DNA of 10,366 bases, taken from Conidiobolus incongruus B7586. Taxonomy: Eukaryota > Entomophthoromycota > Entomophthoromycetes > Entomophthorales > Conidiobolaceae. A program made the translations under genes and the position numbers. The stretch is taken from NCBI GenBank assembly GCA_000697335.1, contig JNEM01008995.1, forward strand, positions 1 through 10,366, given 5' to 3'. Each line of letters begins with the position of its first letter. The first letter of the stretch is position 1. Positions 1 to 7,800 of this stretch are shown here, one piece after another. The notes beneath the pieces are model-generated. The model was not told the origin of the DNA. It made no database searches and saw nothing but the letters and a program-made list of their open reading frames with translations.

Positions 1-1140
1 ATAAATAAATTAATAAATAGTATATAAAAATTAATGAATAATATAAAATTAATAGCTTTTTTTGTTATTAATAACTCTTTTCTATACTTTTGGTAAGCTT
101 CTAATACTTAAAAAATAATTTTTTTATTAAAAACTGAAATTTAATATTTTATAAACCAATTTAATTTGATTATAAGAATTTTTTTTCCTGCAAGCTGTTT
201 TTTTAATTATCTAAAACAATTATAATCATATAGGTTATAATCAGGTGAATATACTAGATATAGTAACTCCCTCTAATTTTTTTATATAAAAAATCTTTTA
301 TAGCTTTAGTTTTATATATTTTGCAATTATCATGCAAAATAATAAGTGTCTTTAATTTATATTAAGAACACTATTTAAAAATTGTTTTATTTAAAAAAGT
401 AATATATAACTTACTATTAATTGATTTTCCTTGAGGTATTAAATAAGAAAACTATATACTATTATAATTTATTACAATAATTAATATTCACATATATTTA
501 AAATACTTAATCATTGGAATTTATAAAGGGGATTAATTTAACTTAACCCAACATCTTATTTTATTTTTAAGTAAAGGATTATATAAAGAAATTTAAGATT
601 TATTAATTATTAGTATTTATTGTAAAAACTTTTATTTTTAGTTATATCTTAATTAATTTAGTTTAGCTATAGCTACTCTAATTTTTTTAAGCTTTTGTTA
701 TTTTATAAAGTATCTATTTTATATTTTTATTAATTAATCTAAGTTTAAACTTAAGTAAATATAATATGCTTGTATAATTAACATAAAATTATTTTAATAA
801 TTCTTTAACAGAAATAAAAAAGTATTTTTTAATATATTTTTTTACTTTATTAGAAAATAAAAGAATAATAGTAGAAATTAGTTTTTTAGATTTTAATAAA
901 TTTTAAATAATGTCCCTTCTAGTTTTAAAATCACAAATCTAGTAATATATGGTAGTTTTAGATAAAGCACTATCTCTATAAGTTGTTTGTAAGTTTTAGA
1001 TGATTTTAAAGGGTTTATGATTAAGTTTTAAAAATACAAAAATAAAAGCCTTTTGATAATTATAATCTAATTTAAGCATAATTAAATTTAAGTGTAAATT
1101 TTAAAATCAAAATATTTTAAAAAAAAAATAATTAAAATTG
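1..1140. other. AT-rich non-coding DNA with a RIP-like dinucleotide bias, possibly an eroded repeat
   Basis: No long reading frame. Hand counts over 541-780 give about 48 TpA against 35 ApT, and about 6 CpA+TpG against 16 ApC+GpT. The same bias continues, more weakly, over about 361-1080, while 1-360 is close to neutral. Ordinary flank in the same window (9001-9180) gives about 23 against 29 and 22 against 15. Excess TpA with depleted CpA/TpG is the known footprint of repeat-induced point mutation (RIP) in fungi. A short open minus-strand stretch of about 45 codons near 1038-904 is Lys/Leu-rich and matches nothing I recognise. An old transposon is possible, but I cannot name a family or find its ends. 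Confidence 0.35.
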
Positions 1141-1141
1141 A

Positions 1142-1204
1142 ATATATATATATAGTTTGAAAATATTTATTTTCCTATATATTATATATATATATATATA
1201 TATA
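1142..1204. repeat. AT dinucleotide tracts
   Basis: A 13-base alternating AT run at 1142-1154 and a 22-base run of 11 TA units at 1183-1204, separated by 28 bases. These are simple-sequence repeats, likely to be length-variable, and self-complementary so able to extrude as hairpins. Confidence 0.9.
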
Positions 1205-1236
1205 ATCTTTCAAAATATATAATATGTTTGAAAGAT
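1205..1236. repeat. Perfect 10-bp inverted repeat
   Basis: ATCTTTCAAA at 1205-1214 is the exact reverse complement of TTTGAAAGAT at 1227-1236, with a 12-base AT-rich loop. It abuts the TA tract directly. The arms contain G/C pairs, which makes chance somewhat less likely than for pure A/T palindromes. No T-run or neighbouring gene suggests a terminator role. Confidence 0.75.
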
Positions 1237-1237
1237 C

Positions 1238-1270
1238 AGAAATTAAAAAATTTGCCATTTCTTAATTTCT
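1238..1270. repeat. Perfect 9-bp inverted repeat
   Basis: AGAAATTAA at 1238-1246 pairs with TTAATTTCT at 1262-1270 across a 15-base loop containing the small GC patch TTTGCC. It follows the previous hairpin by one base and precedes the TAA array by seven, so the three form one compact cluster. Confidence 0.65.
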
Positions 1271-1275
1271 ATACT

Positions 1276-1277
<2 letters not shown>

Positions 1278-1346
<69 letters not shown>
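1278..1346. repeat. (TAA)23 trinucleotide microsatellite
   Basis: Twenty-three uninterrupted TAA units (69 bases). The lack of interruptions points to recent expansion or active slippage. It lies about 600 bases beyond the 3' end of the gene and outside any reading frame, so no protein effect is expected. Confidence 0.97.
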
Positions 1347-1348
<2 letters not shown>

Positions 1349-1943
1349 TTTCCATAATTTGATATCATCATTTCAACTTATCTATCAGTTATAAACAAAT
1401 GCTAAAGCTTGATAATATACCCCAAAAATAATAATTATTTGTATATTATTTTAAAATATTAATTTATTAATTCAACTAAGATTATAATAAATTGAAATTA
1501 TATTATAATTTCACTAATATAATTTTTTTAATTCAAATAATTCTTAATATCAAATAGTTAACAAATTAAAAATATAAGATATTTATTTAATATTAATATA
1601 AAAATATTCTTATATTATAAATAATAGTGGATTTTAAATGTATTTTAAATAATTTATTTATTGGATTCACTTGATAATATGAAAAAGATTTTATCATTGA
1701 AGATTTAATAATGTTTAGTAGTCAAGATATTGAGAGTATATTGATGAAATTCATCACCTCAAGTAACTCATAATAACAATGATATCATTTAATTTGTATA
1801 CTAAATATTACTTGTATAATCAACTATCTAATCTAAATTAAACCAAATCCTAAATTCCAATATGATAATTAATTTTTATTTTCAAATTATACAGTAATGA
1901 TAAAAATGCATTAATTATAAATATGTAAAAGTATAAGAGATGA
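1347..1943. other. Intergenic spacer downstream of the Sec2-like gene
   Basis: AT-rich, with no gene seen. Sampled lines give TpA close to ApT and CpA+TpG above ApC+GpT, unlike most of the region left of the repeat cluster. It contains a 15-base quasi-palindrome (TGATGAA-A-TTCATCA, 1742-1756) and a 12-base palindrome (AATGATATCATT, 1778-1789), both near chance expectation, and the 3' processing signals at its right end. Confidence 0.6.
1875..1927 (-). terminator. Candidate 3' end processing signals
   Basis: On the minus strand, TACATA (1927-1922) lies about 17 nt after the stop codon and fits the fungal efficiency element TAYRTA. AATAAA (1880-1875) follows about 64 nt after the stop and fits a positioning element. 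The order and spacing are sensible for fungal polyadenylation, but both hexamers are AT-rich and could occur by chance. Confidence 0.4.
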
Positions 1944-3883
1944 TTAATTGGTTGATTCTTCTAGGTTGGTACGCCATGATAAATGGCTATGAATCAATTC
2001 ATTCTCGATTTGGTTAGGAATATTAATTCCGTTCCTGGCCAAGAACATATCAAGTTTGAGTTGAAGCACTTCGAAATACATCTTGTGAGGTTGGAACCCG
2101 TTGTTCTTGGTAATACCTTGGGACAGGAACTTGAAGAATTTTTGGGCGGTGCCTAATCGATGATAGCATCCAGAGCAGATTGGATTGGGATCACTTTGTA
2201 GCTGGAGTTTATAGAAAAATTGTGGTGATACGGAGTGAGGAGGCTGGTTACCACATAATTCGCACGTATTATTAATTTTTGTCGAATTGTAAGAACTTCC
2301 TAATTGTTGGGTTTGCCTTACCAAGTCGGAAATGGTAACATGGTCACCTTCTTCCTTGGAATCTACTAAAGTGAGCTCGGAATTTTGGAGGGCTTGGAGA
2401 ATTTGTTTATGAGTACGCCAATTATTGAGATTAGGGTCACAGCTGATAAGATATTCGATATCTTCAGCCATTACACGCTTAACAAAGTCGGTATTAATTC
2501 TTTCCTTGATCTCTGTACCCGTAAACTCGATAAATTCGCGATATTTGATGTCACTAAGCTTGAAGGAAACAGGTAGATGTGTTAATTTGTCATTTGAGAA
2601 GGATCTTTCTCCATCATCTGAGTTTGAAAACATGCGTGTAGTTGGAGAAAAAAGAGTTGGGCTCATCATGTTGTCTGTAAAAGAATGATTGGCACTGGTT
2701 GATCCAGAATCCGGTTTCTGTCTCTCGATTTCATCAAATTTAGACTGCAATTTTTGAATTTTAAGTGCTGCGGTCTCATAGATATTTTGTTTTTGAGCAC
2801 TGCTTAATTGGCTCATACTTCGAGATGCAAGCTTGTTGAAATTGTGTAAAGCATTCGACTTTGCTTTGGACTGTGACTTGATCAACTCGTTTAATTCAGT
2901 AATTTGTCTGTCTTTAGTCTCAATTTGCTTTAATAATTTTTTCACCCTTTCATTGGACTTTTGAAACTCTTCATAGTAATCAGTTTCTGGAAGAGGATTA
3001 AGGTTGTGAACAGGATTGTGATTGATCATCGAGCAAATTCTTTTTTGAGTAGCGATTGTATCAGTCGAATCTTGTACATATTGAAAACTTAAATTCTCAT
3101 CTTCAGGACCACTCTCTTCGAATATGATCGATTGAGATACGTCTGCAGAGTTGGAGAGTGTATCACTTCTCCGATTAGAATACCTGCTGTACCTTGATCT
3201 GCTTTCGCTAGATGAGTTAGACCCTGTCCTACTTCTTGACTTAGTCATAAATGAGGAGTTACGACTACTATTTAGCCATTCTTGTTGATTAAATCTTCTT
3301 AAATCTTCCAAATCCTGACTAATACTACTATAATTAGACTGTAACTGTGAGTGATCTTTTTCAAGTTGAGTAAGTTTATCATCTTTTTCAAGGATCATAG
3401 ATTGTTTGTCTTGAGTTTCAGCTTCAAGTTCTGAGATTTTTAAATTGGCCTCATCGAGTGCTCCTTGCAAGTGAGAGTTAGCTTCTACCTGTACAGACAA
3501 TTCTTCATTAACCTTTCTTAAAGTTAATATTTTCGATTCGGCTTCTTTTAAAGCTTGCTCAGCAATGTCAAGTTGCTCGGATTTTTCTTTTAATGCTTTT
3601 TGAGTTTCTTCGAGCTGTTTTTTTACTTGTTTCAGCTCGAATTCGGCGCGAGCTTTATTTTCCCTTTCTTCGATCAACAATTTTGTGGTTTCGTCAAGCA
3701 AGTGATTTTGGTAGTCATTTTCTTCCTTGAGCTTGAAGAAATCAGTTTCCATATTTTTCAACTTTTCATAGATGTCCTGATCGTTGTTCAATGGTAAAAC
3801 TCCTTTGTTAAGTTGATTTTCAAAGGTAGCATTCCTAGGCGTTTTGGGTGGAATGTGCGATGTAGCAGTTGGGGTAAAGTTTT
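1944..3883 (-). CDS. Exon 2: Sec2-type coiled coil and Rabin8/Sec2 C-terminal domain
   Basis: Numbering is from the ATG at 3890; add 901 for the spliced protein. Residues about 38-205 form a long coiled coil. Within it, about 50-125 resembles the Sec2/Rabin8 exchange helix: LLDETTKLLIEE lies where Rabin8 has SLFEEAHKMV. Residues 209-245 are Arg/Ser-rich and about 305-392 form a second coiled coil. Residues about 440-625 match the family C-terminus: FVKRVMAEDIEYL resembles GRAB FLERVYREDVGPCL; LQALQNSELTLV resembles VRAAVEDNTLTI; FFKFLSQGI then YFEVLQLKLDMFLARNGI resemble FFTYIRYIQQGL then FWEVMQLRKEMSLAKLGY. Two Cys pairs (CELC 543-546, CSGC 572-575) fit the CxLCG...CPYC pattern I recall in fungal Sec2 proteins. 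The comparisons are from memory and by eye, but the co-linear order of motifs makes the family call strong. The apparent start ATG at 3890 falls inside the proposed intron. Confidence 0.85.
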
Positions 3884-6667
3884 CTGACATATCAGACCCA
3901 TATCGAGAGATCGATTGAATTTAGAAGTATGATCATTTTTAGTAATTTCAAAACTACGTCTTCCTTCAGCGGCCATGATATTGGATATAGATTCAGCATC
4001 ACTTGATATAGATTTAGTTAATTGAGGGGGGAAAGAGGAATCAGAATCCGACTGATCATGGATGATGGAAGGAATATTTGGTTCGGGGAATTTGAGTTTC
4101 TCAGCAGTATTATTTGGAATCTGGTCAAAGTTATCTGTCTCAGTATTTGGTACAGATTCATCTCGAGAATTGAGAGGGGATTCAAGGTCTTCATTTGTGT
4201 GATTGGTAGGAAAATTAGGAATAGGAAAAGTTAAAGGTTCATTAATCTCAGTATCGTATTCGTGGTATTGTTCTGATGGTGGTTGAATGCTAGATTTTAA
4301 TCCTTGATTCCTACTATTTGATTCAGTATATTCTTCTTTTTCGTTCCTTTCTAAATTTGGCATTGGAAAATTCAGTTGAGGTTTGTTAAGAGGGATAATG
4401 TTGGAGGTTTCGCCAGTTGATTCTGCATTGAGTGCATTGTTATTAGATAAATTATTATATGAATCAGTATTCTTAGTTTTATAGGCAAGCGATAATGAGC
4501 GTAAGTCGGATTCATTTAGAGCCTCGCTATCAATTTCAAATTCATCTTTCTTTGCATCAATATTGATTTCAGAATCATTATTAATTGGATTGGTGATGGA
4601 TTTGGGTATGGGATCTTGGGGAAGTATATCTGAATCTTCCAAAACTTGATTTTCAAAATCAAAAGAATCATTGTTTCCAATCGATTCAGAATCTAACTTT
4701 TGATTAATAACAGATGGATTACAAATAGATTCGGCCTTGGCAACTTGTTCGGGTAATTCAGACTCTTCAAATATCTGCCTTTTCAACTTGAATGGATCAT
4801 ATATTTCTGGACTATCTGCCTCCAATCTACGATTGGAAATTTGAGGAGCATTGGTGGTCTCATCCCTGATAAAGTCGTTTAGGAAAGATGGTAAACTCAA
4901 GACAGAATTATCAACAGTCTCATTGTTGGATTGAGGTGAGTTGTTACTTTCAGTGGATGGAGAATCAGCTTGATCATGGCTGACAGATGATTTATTTACT
5001 GATTCAGACTTGGCTTTGTCAGAAGATCTCGTTGCTATATAGAATGATGGCTTTTCTTGATCCTCGAGTTGTGATTCGGATGAATCATTGGTGTTTGTAG
5101 GTGACTTACTATTGGGATCGGATTTGGTATTGGGTCTTGGTGGAACAACTAATGGGTATGAAGAATCAGAACTCCTTTGATTATCGGAGAAAGGTGAATT
5201 TTTTAGAGAGTTTGAAATGCTTCTTGAAAGAAAATTGGTTGGAGATTGATTAATGAAAGATAAAGGTTTCGGAGGTGGCATTGGTGGATTTGTAGTATTT
5301 ACAGATTGCAAATTCTGGGCGTTGGTTAACTTGGGTAAATCGCTATGTACATAAATATTGGAGTTTTGAGGTGTCACTGATATTGATGAATAGTTGTTTA
5401 AATCCTCACTGGTTTCTTGTTCCCGTAAATTTGATGACCTGAATGGGCTGTGATCGTTAGTGTATTCATCGCTCATGGAATAAGCGTTTGTTTCATTATT
5501 TCCCGTTTCTTTAGTATCATGAATTGCATTAGAACAAATATCTATGTCAACCTGATTGATTTCTTCATCCAAATCATGTGTACTGGAAGCCGAAGTATCT
5601 TCATTTCTTTCAGTTGGAGGTGTTATACTGGTTGACTGATCTAAATCACTTCCAGGTCTGCTGAGAATGGGTAAAGGATCGTAAAACGAGTCGCTATCAC
5701 TTTGTTCCTCAGGCAATTCTTGTAGTGTAGTTGGAACTTCAAGTGCATTTGAATCAGCTATTCTTCCTGAGTTTATCCTTGGATTAGATTTCCTTTGGGG
5801 TTTTGAAAGATTTAATTGTGAAGAATCGGACGAATAGTTGACAACATTTTCACTCAAACCTTTTTGCATTGATAAAGATTTATGAGTAGATTCTCGACTT
5901 ACTCTCATGATATCTTCCAAATTATCAAGGTTAATTGTTGTCTGATATTTATACTGGGAATTTTTTGAATTTCTGGAAGGACGACCATTTGGATACTTGG
6001 AGTTTTTAGTAAGAGCTTTTTCAGCGTCTTGAATTGCTGGATTATCATAAAAAGAATCAAAAACCTGACTTGCCATCTGCTCTTTCGTCTCCAAATAAGA
6101 GCTATTATTATGGTTATGATTGCTAGAGAATCGATTAGTACTAGTGTTTGGATTGTCATAGCTGTAATATTGAGAGATAGAAGAACTTTGACTAATATTC
6201 GATGCATTGCGATAAGGAGAGCTATAAGGACTTGATTTTACTGATTTTTGAATATTTTCTCGATAATAAGGGTCGTCTGAAGTGGGTAGATTGATTGAAG
6301 GTTTGGAAGTCGTCTGATGTGGGACATAAGGCTTGCTGGATATTTCTCCGAGTGACCTCTTAGTGATGAGGCTTTGGTCTGGGATAGGATCAATTTTTGG
6401 AGTTACCTTTGAAGAATATGTTCCAACTGCTGGCAAAAAATTGGGCATTGAGCTCTTACTCGGCTTGATATCTTTGTCAGGGTTTCTAAATCCGATCACC
6501 GAGACAGAACCATGTTGGTCAAGGTAAAGCTCTTGGGTAAGTGTTGGTTCAGTAAAAAAGGAAGCGTCCAGTTGTTTCCTAGATGATTTTCTTGAATGAA
6601 AGGTGGAAAAAGAATTATCAGAATGATTTTTTTGGCTCTTTTTCAAACTAAAAAATTTAGTTCCCAT
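1944..6667 (-). CDS. Sec2/Rabin8-like Rab GTPase exchange factor with a very long N-terminal extension (two exons)
   Basis: Proposed single gene: exon 1 at 6667-3958, intron at 3957-3884, exon 2 at 3883-1944, giving 1549 residues. Seen: both exons are fully open, the exon lengths (2710 and 1940 nt) sum to 1550 codons including the stop, and the two frames join only after the intron is removed. The start ATG is the first after an in-frame TAA six codons upstream. Known of the family: Sec2 (yeast) and Rabin8/GRAB (animals) are homodimeric coiled-coil exchange factors that load GTP on Sec4/Rab8 on exocytic vesicles. Inferred: this is the family member here, acting in polarised secretion. As I recall, Sec2 proteins are usually about 500-900 residues, so this is far longer. 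G+C is about 40% in a sampled coding stretch, much higher than in the flanks. The alternative is two overlapping genes or a frameshifted gene. I am surer of the family (exon 2) than of the joined model. Confidence 0.7.
3884..3957 (-). other. Probable 74-nt spliceosomal intron
   Basis: Seen on the minus strand: donor GTAGTT beginning at 3957, branch-like CTTCTAAAT with its CTAAA core at 3924-3920 (a second, TACTAAA, at 3944-3938 is probably too near the donor), and acceptor TGTCAG ending at 3884. There is no other AG between the donor GTAG and this acceptor. The intron interrupts codon 904 after its first base. Splicing turns the Arg codon into CAA (Gln) and continues as NFTPTAT in the exon 2 frame. 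It is the only donor-like site I found nearby that restores the frame. The weak point is that GTAGTT departs from the usual GTAAGT/GTATGT. A one-base sequence error or true frameshift near 3905 would also connect the frames. Confidence 0.65.
3958..6667 (-). CDS. Exon 1: long disordered N-terminal region with two internal repeat sets
   Basis: Encodes residues 1-903 plus the first base of codon 904. It is dominated by Ser, Asn, Asp, Glu, Thr and Pro, with no membrane segment, signal peptide or recognisable enzyme domain. Visible parts: a basic N-terminus (KKSQK, RKSSRK); a less polar block at about 28-66 containing SVSVIGF that may be a conserved short motif; Asn/Ser-rich stretches at about 160-190; proline-rich SH3-type motifs at 461-468 (PPMPPPKP) and 509-512 (PPRP); three acidic repeats at 624-724; three L-x-F-P-x-P-N motifs at 765-865; and 13 Ser/Thr-Pro sites. 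I do not recognise a homologue of this region. Left unspliced, the frame would run 55 codons into the intron and exon 2 sequence and end at 3788. Coding status is well supported, because nearly 2.9 kb stays open in AT-rich DNA where stops are frequent. Confidence 0.82.
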
Positions 6668-6738
6668 TATATGACAATATATTTATATGAATATGAATGC
6701 TGGGGAATTAGTATGTTTTGGGATAATTGAGATTTTGG

Positions 6739-6747
6739 CTTTTTATA
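6739..6747 (-). promoter_or_regulatory. Candidate TATA box
   Basis: TATAAAAAG on the minus strand, about 70-80 nt upstream of the start codon, next to a small GC-containing patch (CACGGG) that stands out from the surrounding AT-rich DNA. It fits the TATAWAWR consensus. A second TATAAATA lies about 20 nt before the ATG, which is probably too close to be the promoter element. Such matches are common in AT-rich DNA, so this is only a candidate. Confidence 0.3.
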
Positions 6748-7780
6748 ATTCCCGTGTTTAAAAAACTGAATAAATTAAGCACTCAACTCTTTAAATTCAG
6801 ATTAAAAATTTGGATTAATCAAAAAATATAAACAAAAAGAAAGCAAAATTGCAGATGAAAAGGCCGATAAAGCTTTTATACCATTATTTTAACTCAGCAA
6901 ATCAACCGATACTCAAGGTTGGGTGTTATAACTTAATTAATACTTTAATGCATTTAATATTGACAATTGAAACATATAAAATTAGGAATTATTATTGATA
7001 TGATTGGCTGGAAAGCATTTTAAATAAGATTTAATAGATTTTATTAGTGTATAAACATAATGAACCAACCATAATCCAGCATCATCTTACTTGCTTATTT
7101 TGTCACAAAGGTGGGTTATTTTGAATAATTTACACCAAAACAATCAATGCTATCATATTTGAATTGAAGATATCCATTACTAGATATTTGGCGTAATCAA
7201 AATTATGACAAAAGAAAAGTCATAAGTAGTATATTGGCTAAAGATTGGATATATTCGATCATTAAACTTGTACCGTTACAAATGTATTTTACTCTCATAT
7301 CGATGACATATAGATTTTATTACTCGTATCATTTCACTTCACTAATTATTATTTCAATTTGCATAATAAATTAGCAAATTAACTATTACCATCTACAGAT
7401 TTAATGATAATCTTAATTAATTACCTTTAGACTAGATTAGTTTACAATAACCCTTTATTCTATACTAAAAACTATATTGGAGATGAATAGTATAGATAAA
7501 TATTTCATGAATCATTATTTGCCCTAATCATATGGTACGATTTGACAGTGATTTATGTACGGAACCAGTAATTTAAATACTCATTAATATATCTGTCAAT
7601 GAATATAATTTGTTCATCATTAATGATAATAAGCATAAATTTAACATTCTAGTGATAATTTATTGTAGAATTTTATATTTAACCATTTTAATAAAAATAC
7701 TATTTTGTTCAATGATTTTAAAATTAGGTTTATTAAACTATTTATTCAATTCTATATAATAAAAAAATGAAATATTTTTC

Positions 7781-7800
7781 AATTTCTAAATTTAGAAATT
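7781..7800. repeat. Perfect 20-bp palindrome
   Basis: AATTTCTAAATTTAGAAATT reads the same on both strands with no spacer. It is nested in a wider weak inverted repeat: TTCAATTT at 7778-7785 and AAATTGAA at 7824-7831. In DNA this AT-rich, about one such palindrome is expected by chance in a window of this length. Confidence 0.6.

Noticed and set aside
904-1038. Minus-strand open stretch that faintly suggests a helix-turn-helix of a DNA transposase
   Set aside because: The resemblance is only a few scattered Leu/Ile/Thr positions in Lys/Leu-rich sequence. It is not enough to name a family, so it is mentioned only as part of the possible eroded repeat.
2385-2688. Plus-strand open frames of 63 and 87 codons opposite the C-terminal domain
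   Set aside because: They lie antisense to conserved Sec2/Rabin8 coding sequence and show no recognisable domain; they are by-products of the real frame.
3600-3797. Plus-strand 65-codon frame rich in Phe and Leu resembling a membrane peptide
   Set aside because: It is the antisense of Lys/Glu-rich coiled-coil codons, which automatically yields Phe/Leu-rich translations.
3788-3890. Two independent genes overlapping by 103 nt on the same strand
   Set aside because: Unusual for a fungal nuclear gene pair. There is no space for a separate promoter, and a frame-restoring intron is present. Kept only as a minor alternative.
5450-6527. Several frames of 61-100 codons on both strands within exon 1
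   Set aside because: All overlap the long exon 1 frame and read as low-complexity shadows of its Ser/Asn codons.
6649-6667. N-terminal myristoylation signal (MGTKFF...)
   Set aside because: Gly2 is present but the residue expected to be Ser/Thr (position 6) is Phe; Ser is one place later.
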